From Schistosoma haematobium (taxonomy: Eukaryota; Platyhelminthes; Trematoda; Strigeidida; Schistosomatidae), in assembly GCF_000699445.3 (NCBI RefSeq), contig NC_067202.1, positions 16,024,644 through 16,088,643 of the forward strand: a stretch of DNA of 64,000 bases, read 5' to 3'. How positions within the stretch are numbered: the first letter of the stretch is position 1; each line of letters starts with the position of its first letter. Of this stretch, positions 1 to 12,957 are shown piece by piece. The notes beneath the pieces were generated by a model. The model was not told the DNA's origin. It saw only the letters and a list, made by a program, of their open reading frames with translations, and did no database searches. A program made the position numbers and the translations under genes.

Positions 1-60
1 TAAATAATAAATATAAAACACCCAAAAATGAATAAGATATTCTATCTACAAATAGCTTAC

Positions 61-308
61 ATCTAACTTTAATTCATTACAACTATCGAATGTAAAAAAC
101 CACCATGATGGTCTATTAACAATCAATGGGATATTTGGAGATTGGCAATAAATCCATTGACTTAAAACAAATGAATCTTGTTCATTTCTAATATTTGATT
201 TAAAATATGACCATGCCATTGTTATAACTTCAGGGAACCAAGTTCGAGATTGTTGATATTCACGAACACTAATTAGATCTGTTAAATTTACTTCGTTTAA
301 TGGCAGTG
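61..308 (-). CDS. Internal coding exon of an unrecognised minus-strand gene
   Basis: Reading the minus strand, a pyrimidine-rich acceptor ending TTTTAG precedes base 308, and the frame stays open to a donor GTAAGC just after base 61. The exon is 248 nt: two bases that complete a split alanine codon (G from the previous exon, CA here), then 82 codons ending in phase 0. The peptide is rich in Trp and Phe (for example SRTWFPEVITMAWSYFK and LSQWIYCQ), ends SCNELKLD and has no clear membrane segment. It joins exactly in phase to the exon at 3773-4043. The gene continues beyond the left edge. I do not recognise the protein family. Exon status is well supported by both splice sites and by composition; function is unknown. 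Confidence 0.72.
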
Positions 309-868
309 CTAAAATGGAAGGGATAAAATGAACTTTAGTATATTATCTATAGAATAACTGGATAGATAAGTTACAAAATGTTCAATATGATTATGATCAT
401 TCATTCAGGATATGGCACATTAGATAGATTAGGTGATTCGTGCACTAAATTAGTTGATGATTAACATGTGAATAAGATAGGACATTTAAAAAAGCTTTAT
501 AGTCTTGCAAGGTAACTGTCATTTATCTGCAAAATGCTTAACTGACCTATGCATGGTATTGAAGATCCTAAATCCAACGATGTGTAGTAAAAACACAAGA
601 AAAAACTGCTGATATGGATTTATTCAATCCCAGAAACAAGCCCAAATAATAATATAAATACACTGTTTTATACATTGATCTGGCTAATATTTTGTTGATT
701 AGTTAACAACTATCACACATAGGAGAAATGCACAGACCAACCACAAAAAACCCACATTAAGTTAATGCAGAGAATATTATCTTGAATAAACGTTATATTC
801 ACCTACAGAATACTATTTAATTAAACAATCATAATTCGAATGTGAAATCACTGATAATTATTTAAGTT
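309..868. other. Intronic AT-rich DNA, no feature recognised
   Basis: This is part of the 3.5 kb intron between the two minus-strand exons. I see no repeat or coding stretch that I can name. Confidence 0.4.
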
Positions 869-1182
869 CAGAAGGGGTTTTTGTGGATATTATGGTAATT
901 TTAATAATTGAGATCATGAATAAATTGAAGCTAGACCACCATAGAGAACATGAAAGCACTGGACGGCCGTTTTGTCCCATTGTGGAACTTCTCCGTGGCA
1001 GTACGCATCCACGATCCCACCTCTCGAGATTCGAACTTTGGGACCTATCGTTCTTGCGCGCGAACCTCTAGACCTCTGAGCCGGCCGGCATCCAACGGTG
1101 TTAATGTTCGACTTCAACTAATCCACGAAATTGAGCCACCGATCATTGAGTTACTATCTCACAACAGACACGGTTGAACTGG
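869..1182 (-). repeat. Hammerhead SINE, alpha subfamily, inactive copy
   Basis: Read on the minus strand, this is a near full-length tRNA-headed hammerhead repeat. It has the TTCGAATC-type B box near 1028, the GGCTCAGAGGTCTAGAGG A-box region near 1070-1090, then the ribozyme segment at 954-1007 and the conserved tail that ends in CCCCTTCTG. The ribozyme core is damaged: the CTGANGA box is disrupted and the GAA box reads AAA. It faces a second copy at 1183-1312, so the two form an inverted pair. Confidence 0.8.
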
Positions 1183-1312
1183 GGTCGTCGATGCGCACTG
1201 CTGAGGAGTCCCACAGTAGGACGAAACGGCCGTCCAGTGCTTCCAGGTTTTCCATGGTGGTCTAACATCAGTCGACTCCTGGTCTCAATGAAAAATTCAA
1301 TTACATTGCCAT
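1183..1312 (+). repeat. Hammerhead SINE, alpha subfamily, 5'-truncated copy
   Basis: This fragment holds only the ribozyme and the tail of the alpha repeat (GATGCGCACTGCTGAGG through CCATGGTGGTCTAAC). It abuts the inverted copy 869-1182. The tRNA-like head is missing. The ribozyme inside is complete and is listed separately. Confidence 0.8.
1195..1240 (+). ncRNA. Hammerhead ribozyme with complete core (alpha subfamily)
   Basis: All conserved elements are present in order: stem I GCACTG (1195-1200), core CTGAGGA (1201-1207), stem II GTCC/GGAC with loop between, GAA box (1223-1225), a short palindromic stem III ACGGCCGT, cleavage triplet GTC ending at 1234, and the stem I partner CAGTGC (1235-1240). 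The six stem I pairs are perfect. Schistosome Sm-alpha repeats are known to encode active hammerheads. The very short stem III suggests activity may be weak in the monomer and better in a dimer. Predicted cleavage falls between 1234 and 1235. Confidence 0.85.
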
Positions 1313-1320
1313 CAAGCTTT

Positions 1321-2350
1321 AAGCCATATCTGGCCAATGTAGGGACGGTGGTGTTACATATTTCTTCCGGACATATAAACTAGGGTTATAGGTTCCAATC
1401 ACCATAGATACTGCTATATGTACAACATATTCATTATAGTAGATGAAAATACTGTTAAAAATAACTTCTAAAATAGTTCAATAGTGTACGCTCGGCAATC
1501 ACTTTCAACTGTGAGGACGTGTGTAACGATAAACAAAATTTTCTAGACATTTCAAGAAGAATATAGGGTGACGGCTCGTTAACTAGGAGCGTGTATGGAA
1601 AGAGCGCATACTCTTGCCAATTCACATACTTCTATATTTTTACTTTCATCCTCTACAAAAATAGTCTGGTTAGATGTCTCACAAGCAGAGCAAAAAACAT
1701 CTGCTCAGATGATACCATAAATGAGTTGGAGTTTATAAGTAACATTCTAACAGAGACCGATTATCCGAGTAGTTTTTCACAAATAGATGTATGGGGGAAA
1801 ACAAACTTGGATTATTCACCTCCTGTAAGAAAATTCTATTCCTAAAATGACGATTCGATGGGGATTTCACTAGCGATGTCCTACATAACGATTAGCAAGA
1901 GCAGTCAATAAGACATTCTACACAACCAACTTTGTGTTGACATCTTCTGGTAGACCAGTGATATTTACTCAAACAAGGGATAAGTTAATTGAGTTTTCCT
2001 ACTCGGTATACGTCAACGAATTCAGCTGCTCTTTTGAAGGTAGGTATATTGAGCGTACTACCGGGCAGCTTGACCAGTGGGTGAGTGAAAATTTACCAGC
2101 TTGTTTTTGAAAAGGTCAGACAAAAACAAGACATAGCTCTATCCTGGCACATCTAGTTGATAGAGAGCATATCGTGGATAAAACCGAATCATTTCGAGTA
2201 ATCTATCATATACTATCGTCATTTGCTGATGGAATCCGACCCCGTTTCCTATCTGTAGTAGTAGCTATAGGGATCTAAACTATAACCCTAGTTTATGTGT
2301 CCAGAAGAAATTCGTGACACCCTAGTCCCTACTTTAGCCGGTTATGGCTT
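1321..2350 (+). mobile_element. Penelope-like element remnant with GIY-YIG endonuclease
   Basis: The + strand carries a decayed Penelope-like polyprotein. The segment near 1660-1845 (RCLTSRAKNICSDDTINELE) matches the C-terminal part of Penelope reverse transcriptases. After frameshifts, the segment near 2020-2200 (FEGRYIERTTGQLDQWV, then KTRHSSILAHLVDREH) matches the GIY-YIG endonuclease, with the GYIG motif read as RYIE. The last 95 bases (about 2255-2345) are repeated in inverse orientation at about 1321-1410, so the remnant is bounded by inverted copies of its own 3' region. Inverted terminal pieces are typical of Penelope elements. Not functional: several stops. Confidence 0.72.
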
Positions 2351-3479
2351 ACTAAACGATTTTTTTGCACCATATATTTGTTTGTCATTCTTCACCTCTT
2401 TCCGTTTGTATTTCTCAATATCCAACTATTTACACACATTTCTTATTACGTAATATTGATAGTTTTCTTGTGATTTTTACTTTAAATTCTATTCATCCAA
2501 GTTTAGTCCACTTCTTATATTAAACTAGGACCTTTTTTGATTCATTATACTCATCACTACTATTAGTACACCTGTCTTCATACGATCAGTTTATACATTT
2601 TACCTATTTCATATAGTTACGTAACCTATTTCATTGTGATCATTGACTGTGGTAAGCTTAATCATCCATTAAAGTGCTTTTTCTTATTTGTCAGTTATGG
2701 AACCAATTTATTTGAAAAAAGGCACTTGATTCACTCAACTATAAACGGTAGGGAACCAAGTAGCAGTGAATGGGTGATTTCAAATATATCGCTATTAAAT
2801 TTAAGGTCTTAAAGTTTCTTCTTACATATACTTTGATATGTATTTATAAGTGACTGACACATTGTGTGTTATAGTTACATGACGAATACTGTGAATCTTT
2901 TCATTCGAAGTTTATTAAGAATACTGTTTGACGATAGTAAGCTAAAACTTGAATAAATGAATGATTGAAGAAATATGTATCAATTTCGGTAGAGTAATGA
3001 AAGAAAAAACATAGTCTGTAGGATGTGATCAGATTAACTTTATTTTCTTGTTGTCCTGTCAGCAGTTTGTTTCTGTAGTATCTCCAAACATTTTATAACA
3101 AGAAACACAAGCTATTAATCCACAAAAGGTCTCCAAAGTGCTTTATTAGAGTTCTAGTTAATGATCAAAAGTGAACATTATTATGTTGAGACAATAAATA
3201 TTTTAATGCATTCTAAGTATTTTCAATCTGTTTCGGATGATTGATAAACAAAATTCATACTAAAGTCTTATCGGTAAAGTTATACTGAATATAAGAATGA
3301 AAAGAATTTTCAGTAGTTTAGATAATACTAATAATAATCAGTGGTGACACAGAATATATGGAATATGACTAGCAGTTGAATGCAGGACTTGTGTTTAGTC
3401 TTATTTAGGACTCCACAAATTAAGTTAAAATTGATACACGTTGTACAGGCAAGCATCCGCCTAGATATAATAGCTAGGG
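2351..3479. other. AT-rich intronic DNA, nothing recognised
   Basis: No exon with paired splice sites, no repeat I can name, and only short random frames on both strands. Confidence 0.4.
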
Positions 3480-3630
3480 GAATAACGCGTTGATGCTTGC
3501 AGCTAAATGTACGAGGTTCGAATCCCAGTGTGAACAACTCTGGAATGATACGTATTCAGCTGAAGAATCCCATATAGGACAAAACACACTCTATTTACTC
3601 TACTGCTAGCCACATTTCATCTCTTCTGTG
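3480..3630 (+). repeat. Hammerhead SINE, beta subfamily, inactive copy
   Basis: A tRNA-like segment with a B box (GGTTCGAATCCCAG, near 3513-3526) is followed by a degenerate hammerhead: CTGAAGA is intact, but the GAA box reads AAA (GGACAAAAC). The tail ends CTGCTAGCCAC, as in other beta copies. The G12 change should prevent cleavage. Confidence 0.7.
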
Positions 3631-3772
3631 TAAACGTGTGTTATCATGGCTATATTAGAACAATCCGCACAGGATGCACATAAACCAACTAAAACTGATC
3701 ATTGGGATTCAATCAAAATATTAACAACAGGGTAATCTAATTCATTAAAAGTTAACAACCACAGTATGTTAC

Positions 3773-4043
3773 CTGTTGTCCCGTTGTATGAAGTATGATT
3801 TGTTGGTGATTTTCTTTCTGGTATTTCTTCTAATCGGTTAAAATATCCACTTATTTTCTTTATCATTGTAGTCATAACTGATGCCCAACTAATTGGTTCT
3901 TCATTTGAAACTATCATTAATTCATCATAAATTTTATCGGATAAACTAATTCGTTGACACCAACGATCCATGAAGGGATCAAGATGAAATAGTTGATTTG
4001 CTGATAAGCTATTTAGTAGTGCTTGTTTTTTAAAACAAGAAAA
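3773..4043 (-). CDS. Internal coding exon of an unrecognised minus-strand gene
   Basis: On the minus strand a very strong acceptor (pyrimidine tract then TCTCTCTTTAG) precedes base 4043, and a donor CAG|GTAAC follows base 3773. The exon is 271 nt, entering in phase 0 and leaving one base of a split codon that the exon at 61-308 completes. The 90-residue peptide starts FSCFKKQALLNSLSANQ, includes a polar, charged middle (MDRWCQRISLSDKIYDELM, then IKKISGYFNRLEEIPERK) and ends NGTT. No membrane segment and no motif I can assign. Its phase-0 entry is compatible with the phase-0 end of the exon at 24329-24470, 20 kb away on the same strand, so the exons may be one gene; other exons may be missing between them. 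Confidence 0.74.
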
Positions 4044-4402
4044 CTAAAGAGAGAAAGAAAATCACATTTAAAACAAGAACAGACAGTCATTGGATTTCTG
4101 AAAGAGCCTTGAAGCAGGCCAGTTAGTGTTTTTGACAGATATTATTCAACTATCAAGTGGCTGATTTTGCGAGTAACATATATGAACCTAATTTAATTTA
4201 GTAGTGAACAAAGGCTATAAGTTTATTGGTTTGGATTAAAGAGAATGCATTGGCTCTTGATAACAAACGAGATATTGAATAAAAGATCTCTCAGAGAGAA
4301 TCATTATACGGTAATCTGCTTTGTATTACTCTATAGGAGAGAAACATGAAATATGAAAATGATATACAAAAAAGACAGTTTCATGATCACAAAAATGTTT
4401 GA

Positions 4403-4687
4403 TCACTTGTTTAAACTTCGTGGAACAACTAGATCAGGAATACTAAGGCTGAATATAGGGTACTTATAAAGTGTACCACGTTGATTGATCAAGTCGTAAA
4501 TATTCAGTTGGATATGTATTACTTGTGCCAATTCATCATTCATCTCAGCAGAAGACGTCATCTGATGTAGAAGGAAGTTAATGTTAAACAAAAGAAAATG
4601 TGGTACTAATTCATGAAGATACTGGCTGGTAGAATTAACTTTGTTGATAACTACGGACAAACTAGCCTGGATCCACACCGTAATCAC
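4403..4687 (-). other. 94-codon open frame, possible exon or decayed element
   Basis: The minus-strand frame has more protein-like composition than its surroundings (LHELVPHFLLFNINFLLHQ, then DELAQVIHIQLNIYDLINQ). It lies just upstream of the exon at 3773-4043 on the same strand. A CACCAG acceptor candidate lies at its start, but I see no convincing donor, and the first codon is GTG, not ATG. It could be a decayed retroelement fragment. Low confidence. Confidence 0.25.
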
Positions 4688-5079
4688 AACTGGTGTTTGG
4701 AGATTTTATGTGAAGTGGCTTTAGGTCTTGAGTTCTAGAACTAATCCTTATTTTTCTTCATAGCAAGTTTCCTCAAAGCTTATTCTAAGTGTTTGGTCCT
4801 TCGCATTACAACTGCTTCTATAGTTATTCCAACTACATTGCTGTTTACCTAGCCAACTTCACCTTTTACTTATGTAATATGAAAACTCTAACTGATACAT
4901 ATATTTGCCGAGCTCTGCATCGAATAATACTTACTGAGGTAACACTATGTATTTCGAATATTTTGACGATTTGAAGAGAAGTGAAATTATATCTGTGTAA
5001 ATAATGTCATTTTTAGGAAGAGTTTGAGTTATACTGTTTTTAGGAAGAAGAGATGATTGATTTTTGTTAGTATATGCGA

Positions 5080-5220
5080 CTTGTGAATGGACTGCACCGA
5101 AATATGTTGAGCACGTGTTTTAGTGTGAACATCAACACGGAAATGCAGGTGCGTAAAGTTAACGAGTTTCAAATAGGACGAAACCCGCATCCGGAATTCC
5201 GCTGCTAACCATAACTTTTC
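5080..5220 (+). repeat. Hammerhead SINE, beta subfamily, inactive fragment
   Basis: The segment AAATAGGACGAAAC (near 5172-5185) followed by CCGCATC and the CTGCTAACC tail identifies a beta hammerhead copy. The first core box reads TTAACGA in place of CTGANGA, so two essential positions are lost. Confidence 0.65.
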
Positions 5221-6561
5221 TATTCTATGTTAATAAAATACTTTTTTGTAAAATTCGTACAGTGTAATAAAGCCGTTACAAGTGTATATAGTTAAAACAA
5301 ACCAATCTTATAAGGTCCTTCAAGTTGGTGGATGTTTATTCTAGAATAAATCTAATCTTCCTCAAAACAAATTCCGATATTTTTCAAAAATGAATTTCTT
5401 TGGCTATTAATGCAGTTTTATAACTCCAATGCCAGTTGTGGGCGCAGTATTTTATAATATTGATTTCAATAACTTTTTTCCGAGATGTATCAATACAGTC
5501 TGTAAGTTCTAGATAAAAAGTTACCAAGAATAATTATCTGGAAGTTTAAACAAACATCTAGTCATGTGCATATATCATCTACTTCCATGAGATATGAAAA
5601 TAAACAACGAAATTCCTAGTAGTTAAAAAAACATCTACATAGTGGGATCTGAGTGTCTGATTGTATATCAAATAGGTGGTGCGCACTTCTGAGGGTTCTT
5701 CAAGTAGAACAAGAAAACTTTCCAATGTTTCATGTATGAACGTTATCCTTCAACTTAATCATGATAGTAATTTAGACCGACTTAAAGAATAAAATTGCTC
5801 ATAATACTTTTCAATTTCGTGTAGACTCTTAATGAAAAATGTTTTATTTGAAGTTGAAAAGGTCTGAAATAGAATATATACTATGAGATCATATAGATAT
5901 GTATCGGTATTATAGGCTCAAGTGTTGATTAATAATTAAGGAAGATGTATAACAAGATTAATTTTGGTAGGACATTCATTGAGACACAGAAACTACTAAC
6001 TCAACAGATAATCCAGGGAAATTACTCCAGTTCAATCACGAACTGTTGAATGTAGACTCAGAAATAAGATGTTGAATTGACAATAGGACAAAATGAATAT
6101 AAAGGTTTTATGTATAAAAGAGGTCGTTTCAAACCAATATAATCTAGTTTACTAAAGATTATATACTGAGTTGAGTACCATAAATGCATTTTAACGGCAC
6201 CTATTTGGTTCAGTGAGGATTTTAAACCAAATGAAATCAATATTAATTGATGGATTTTTCTTATTCCATTGTTCACATAACATATTATACTAAACCTTCG
6301 TACTTCTCTCGTTCAACATGTCTTCGAGTATATAACCATACTGTTTAATTTAAAAGTGATATAGAACGGTTAGTACGAGAACTTAATACGGAAAAGTATC
6401 ATGTATGTATGTAAAGATCATTACTTTGTATACTGTGAAACGTTTGAATTTAATATCAACAAGTAGTTGGTTCCATCAAATTCGCTGCAATTTTTGTCTT
6501 TGGTTCCGGTCCGGTGATGATTATTGAGGAGATCACATATTAGCTATAGAAATTACTATTT
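5221..6561. other. Largely unassigned AT-rich DNA
   Basis: Only a very degraded alpha-type hammerhead trace (GTGCGCACTTCTGAGGG near 5680-5696, no GAA box in register) can be named. No coding signal. Confidence 0.35.
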
Positions 6562-6697
6562 CTCATACTAATTAGTTGATTTGCTTATCCTAGCAAGACT
6601 GCTTTCTATGAGATAGGGTTTCTGACCTGATTCCCAATCATCCTCCGTTACCCGGGCCTGGGACAGGCAGTAGCCCTAGAAGAGCTACAGGCGGAGT
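6562..6697 (-). repeat. Short GC-rich interspersed repeat (family D), degenerate
   Basis: The minus-strand pattern CTCCGCCTG...GGCTACTGCC...CCCGG is shared with better copies at 30860-30987 and 33135-33278. This copy is diverged, especially at its far end. Confidence 0.6.
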
Positions 6698-6763
6698 TAG
6701 ATGCTATTAATGCTTAGAAATCTTCCACAGAATTTATAAACGTGTTATCAGTTATAGAAGAAA

Positions 6764-6994
6764 CTAGGTATAAATTGTATGATTTGATAGAAAAATAGAA
6801 ATCCACAGGACTAAATAAATGGTAAGATGATCTTCAAACTCAAAATCCGAGAAGAAATAAAGGGTTACTACATCAAGGTCATTGCAGTCGAACCTGCGTA
6901 ATGTCACAAAGGTTATCCAACCGTTGGTTGTGGTAATCTCCCGACCCCAAACAAGTAGCCTGTATCTATCAACAAAGATCAGTTCAGTGATCAT
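6764..6994 (-). mobile_element. Decayed 3' end of a LINE reverse transcriptase
   Basis: The minus-strand reading CGGGAGATTACCACAACC...TGGATAACCT resembles the C-terminal coding end of the LINE copies at 16490-17062 and 55400-56525 (the block where those encode PRDDSNRWLETLNDMAQ). It is frameshifted and isolated. Confidence 0.4.
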
Positions 6995-9100
6995 GCTCTA
7001 ACAAACTGACAATCTTGGTGTATACATATCTTATGAATTTAAATAAAGTCAGTGAATAAAGTAGTAGCTATTGACTACACTGAGAGAAAGTTTATCTACC
7101 GGATTACTCAAAGCCTACAGTTTGGTATTATTTAGAATATGGTACACGATTTAACCATTACTTCCCATTAAAAACATTAACGTTTTGAGAAGCAGGTTAT
7201 TAAAAACCTAGTCAACATAAAACTACCTGGTAATGAGTCACTATTCTCTCCATTCAATTTATGTGATTTGAAAACAACGAAGCAGTCTAATTATTTTAAT
7301 TTAATCACTGTTGTATTATCACATTGACTAGGTGTGAATAAACACAGCTTAAAAGGCTCTTTAAAATAGATCTTTAGGTACCAGTTGTGGAAGCGCTTTA
7401 TTAACAATAGTTTATGCAACCTGTTTATCAAATACAAGTTTGTATGGTCTCATAAATCCCAACAACAATGTGGTCACACTGAAGAACTAAATCTAACTTG
7501 GCATCGCATTCTTGATTATATGCCTGATTACCACTTGAAACATTCTGGATGGGTGGTTATTCGTACCGCTGGTGTCAAATGCCATAGACTCAACAAAAAA
7601 TCTAAAAAGATATGTGTTTAAAAGATTAAAATTTCAATATGGGTTGTACATAAGCTTATTGGAGAAAATACTAACCAGGGGTCTTTGTGAAGCTGCCAGC
7701 CACATTCCTGGAGCGTCCCAAAATGATTTTAATTTCACAGGAAGAGTATTCTACTAACAATATGGAATTATAAAAAGTCAACTCACCTCCAGAAAAGCGA
7801 ATTCAAACTGGATAGAACTGTTACTGGATAGGAAGCAGAACTTCGCAAAGTAGTCAGATTCCTATGCCTTTATGAAATTGATAACTCAACATACATGATT
7901 CAGATCAGCGATTCCAGAAAATATTTCAGGACTGCAGTTATCCAGATATAATAATAAGACCGTAAAGTATGTAATGATTAAATATTTTAACATTTTTTGA
8001 GATGCAACCAATCCAAGAGTGCCTCTGCGATTGTCAGCCAAATATCGTGTATCTAATTGCAAATAAAATCAATATTTGTGAGAAAAAAAGTGGCGGTCAT
8101 CACAAGAAATCTGGTATACAAAAGACAAATCTCTTCATATGAAGTTATGAAACAAACAGAAGCAGATAAAGTAGTTCCAAACTAGCACTTTAGGACTTAA
8201 ATACCTACTTGGATGAAAAAAACCACACTGACTTGTAAGATAGAACTGAAAATTCGTAACTTATACAGAGCGCGATAACAAAAACATTTTTGAAGAAACG
8301 CGTTCTCCAGAGTGAAGGCTATGTCAATATCCAATATTGGATTTCAAAATAAATACTATATACTCGCTTCTATGCCTTATTATAGGACTTTACGCATTTA
8401 ATATCGCTGGACATGGCTAGTCTATCAGGTCACACATATATTTGACTGTTTGTTTACAATTTAGACAGCTGAGACTAACGGACTAAAAGATCAGCAACAT
8501 CAAGTAAACTTCGACAAGTAAATTATCACCATCAAAAAGCAAAGGCTGAGAAACCGTTTGGCCCATCCTTGTTTACCATAAAGTTGTTAAACTCTGAATT
8601 TGGTAAGCAAGAAAATTTAAAAGTAGACAAATATATAACGACACACCAAATGACCGGGGAGTCTAAGAAAATAAAGGTATAACTGATCAATACAGCAACC
8701 TCCATTATTGCTCCAAATACTGTTATTATTGGTAATTTTACTACTAGTAGTAGTAATGTTTATAATGTGGATTGGTATTTATTGTTGACAATATGCAATA
8801 TACGTTGAAGGCAAACCAATGATTGCTAACTGAACTTTTTTTTACTAAGTACATTGAGACAGTGTTTCAGGTGAAGGCAATTAATTAGAGATACATAAAA
8901 GATTATCGAGCTTTCTCATTAACCAGCCCACTAAAAGAACCGCAGTCACAATGGCTAGGTAAGGGTTTCAAATAGATCCTACTGGTAAGATTTAAACGTC
9001 CAACCTCACATAAGTATTAGGTTTTAATGGGAAGTTCACCGAATTTTCATAGTGTTATTTTTAACGGTTTTTGCACAGAAACCACGTTCACGTCCATTTT
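6995..9100. other. Unassigned DNA with one odd short open frame
   Basis: The + frame 7385-7621 (HTEELNLTWHRILDYMPD and a basic end) is somewhat protein-like, followed in another frame by SLLEKILTRGLCEAASHIPG. It has no splice sites in register that I could pair with a known gene, and may be a fragment of an old retroelement. The rest shows nothing recognisable. Confidence 0.3.
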
Positions 9101-10420
9101 TAAGGTATTTTCCAGGTTCGAATGTGAGCTACAATTTCCGTACATGGGTAACCTGTTTACATATCATGGCTTTATTTACTACGTTCGTTGATCGGTTGCT
9201 ATAAGATTTCTTTAACTATCAACCTTCACTACGGACGTCCATACCGAGTCGAAACTGGATCATTTTATACTTTGAATGAGCTCTCTGGAGAGACAATTTG
9301 CAATTTATATCTATCGTCAACAAATCAGCTATACGGTGTGACGATTTCGCTGACATACAAACGGATGTTTTGATCCATAAGCACGCCACAGAAGAAGAAA
9401 GCGCCACCAGTCGACCTGCTCGAATTTCTTAATGTAATGGTGGCTGATGCTGAGTACACTGAGTATGGATAAATTGTTATGCAAATCCTACACCTCCTGA
9501 AAAATTTATGGTATTTCTATGTTTTCGTTAAGTTGATTGTAATCTCCTACGTGACGTTGCAATAAAACATCTGTTCGATTGAGCCCATGCTGGTCCTACC
9601 TCAGTCAATTTATATCGCTATTTAACTCGTCTCTCGGTGCACTACACATGTCTTTTTAAACCACATTGTGCTAACTTTACTAACATTCTTCGCAATTGTT
9701 TTGACGTCCAGTAACGTCGTTATCAACTTCATTCGTTTATTCTGCATTGAGATAATTTAGCTAATTATGTGACTTTACAACATTTATATGATACAATTGA
9801 TTGAATAATACTTACATCAAATCACTGGCATTGGTTTTCTATTTTTCCTACTATTTTTGTGGACTGCAATTAATTAGCCTCGTTAGCATCAGTTCATTCT
9901 CTGCCGATCACTCCGAAAATTCTACAAATTACAAACATTGAGCCCGACTTTGATATCGGTAACAGATAATCTTGCGAAACTTGTGGAAGCGAATATCAAT
10001 ACTGGAGTGTAGGCATGTCTAGTTAGAAATCCTTGTAGCGGTAAATAAATCCTTAAATACATAGCTCTTTTAGTCTTCGACACTGTATGCTGACCACATT
10101 AGTTTTAGTGAACTCACCTATTGAAGGCGCTCGACCATGCATCCGCACCAGATCACTAGTGAGAATTCCATGCGCAACATCCCTTGCAATCGCTAGCCAT
10201 ATTAGATCAGTCGATCCGCGATATATTGATAGCCTATCGAATATATCTTCGAACCTTCTCTCTTCTGTTTTATGATTCAACTTGATGGGTACGATTCGTA
10301 GTAGTGTTGCTGGTCAAAATCCAAATACCTGTGGCATCTTCAATCAGAAATAGATCGATCGACTGATTCTACTGTCAGCCGCTATCCAACGTTCTTGAAG
10401 TAATTATTTCAATTGTCATA
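9101..10420. other. Higher-GC stretch, probable decayed retroelement
   Basis: The stretch is less AT-rich than its neighbours and reads as broken coding sequence on both strands (for example DCNLLRDVAIKHLFD on + near 9540-9580, and IFDRLSIYRGSTDLIW on - near 10200-10250). I cannot name the family, and no terminal repeats were found. Confidence 0.3.
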
Positions 10421-12957
10421 GCATGTATGTACTGACTACAATATAACTAAGTATATTTGATTACAAAGTGAAAATATTTGAAGTTTACTTGAATATTATT
10501 CAACTTTTTGGGTGAACCGTGTTCAATATTGTAATAAATACTTTTAACAAGATTTTACGGGTCATAAGCATCCACAGGTTCCACTACTTGTTATTAAGAA
10601 GTAAGTTATATGAAACGTTACTCATATATTTACCACCAAAATTGAAGATTCAATTCACACTATATACATCTTATAAAGGTCTTCTTTTATTGTCATCGAC
10701 TGGAAATTTAGTTGGGAATATATCCGAAAATGAATTAAACCGACGCTTTATGCCTGCCTTTTAAGAGACATCTGATAAAAATAACTGAAATGTGTATCGA
10801 AAATCGACTAAACAAACTATAGAACCATGTATAGTATTGAAGTGTCGTTTCTCGAAGCACAATAACTTCAATATATTTCCACATAGACTAAAGGACAACA
10901 GTGAAAAATGAGTGTCCAATCGGTCCTAAGTTGTATGAAACAGAATTTGGTTTTATGTCTTTGAAGAACTGTAATGGTTTATAACTGTGTAAATTAGTCA
11001 CTATCAGATAACTTCCATCTCAACGAAATATAAACTTTGAATACGACTACAATCAATTAATACCGGTTTATAAGAACCAGGTAAAAATGATCACTGCAAA
11101 CAAGTATTATGATTTTGGGATAAAAACTATAATTCGTCGTAAAGAATCGTGGAGGAAAATGACTCTGACTATCTAGGAAACGAGTTTTCACATCAAATAG
11201 TACCATGATTAATAGTGACGTTTAACTTAGTGCCTTCAACAAGTTGGTATCCATACAAACTGATTAGATTATCATTAATCTCAAATGTTTACAAAACTGT
11301 CCATTCTTGGCAATTACTAATGATTATAGAGGAAAAATATTTACTTAACTTTACTTATTTCTCAGTTATCTTAAACGCCTAGTTCGTCATATATAAGCAT
11401 AAAAGAATTATAGAAGTAATGCGCTGCTCTTCTGATTGGCTATTGGTATTATTTATAAATGAGTAACACAAACGTACTGATCTTGTAACTTGGCCGAAGG
11501 TTTATTCGTTTAATCCCATATGAACTTACTGATGACCACTGCTTGATCTATATACCGAGGTTTTTGACCAAACCATGATTGATTGTTTATTGAATCATTA
11601 ACTCATCTCACTTTCAATCGAAACATGAAGTCTTAATTTATATCATTGACTACACTGTACGCAACATATATATGATAACATTTAATTTTCACTTGAAAAC
11701 CCCTTGTATCGTTTATAGATTTTATTGAGTAATAACTCAGTTAGTGACCCATTTGGTCATCCATACACAAATCAAAAGAAAAAAAATGATTAAAGTAAAA
11801 ATCGTATTGACTTAGAAGTTTCTTAAGATGTGTCAGTCAAAGTAAGATGTCACTAGCTACCGAACAAAACTCGAACAGATACGGTTTTATTAATTAAAGA
11901 AAACTATTTCATGCGTAAGATTGATTTTACAATGTTGACTGTTCTGTAACTTGTGGTAATAAGCTGTCTTTCTGGACTTATTTAGTTCTTGATTTATTGT
12001 TGTGTAGTTCCATTGTGGGTTTCGTGTCATCAAGTACTGTGATCTAGTGCTGAGTCTAGTGCTTGAACCAAGTGATCAACACTATTGGTTTATCATCAAA
12101 TACACAAAATGTGTTAGTGCAGAACCAGGTCGAATTTCGTGTTTCATGTCTAGTTGATGCATCTCAACTCAAAACGTATATAACTGGTTTGTCAAAAGTT
12201 GAAAACTTTTACAACGATATCTTGATTAAGAAGAATTCTGATAAGAGTTGAGATAGTCAGAAACGTTCCTGATGCTGTGTAATGTCATACGGTTGGTATT
12301 TTAGAACTATCTTTATTCATAGGTTTATATTAGTTACCATCCAGAAATTTGTACACAATATATTTAGACATGAGTATAAAGTAAACTTGGTTGGTGTATT
12401 GTTTTCATGTAATTCAATCTAGAAAATAAGTTACATATATGTTAGGGTGTGTTTATTTTTCATTCGATACAACTGCAATAAATCAGTCTGACAATCCATG
12501 TCTAACTTGAAATCAGTTACAGTTTAATGCAAATAGACAATATTATAAAATGATTTAGATAATAGTTAAAAATGAGTTATATCAAATTGAAACACATTTC
12601 TATTTTGTAACTGATAGAATAAGACTTGAATAAGTAACTAGGCTAATTTGTGTCAATACAATTTCCAAACAACGAGAAGCGTATTACATCCATATGATTC
12701 TGAGATGGTAGAGCTACAAATCTTCTCCACTACTTTAGAATCATACAACTGAATAGTTTGAAAACATACAATTCCCACTGAAATAAACTCAATTATGACA
12801 GCGTTTATATCTTATGATTAATATTGGTTATGTCATTTGAATAAATGAAAACAAGTTTGAGTGTCGTTTTTACATTTTATAAATGATTCCATATTTAACA
12901 ATATAATGATTAAACGAATATTAAGGGGGCAACAAATTATGTAACGTTTATGAACAT
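10421..12957. other. AT-rich DNA, no feature recognised
   Basis: Only short random frames. No hammerhead, LINE, Penelope or exon signatures were seen on either strand. Confidence 0.4.
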
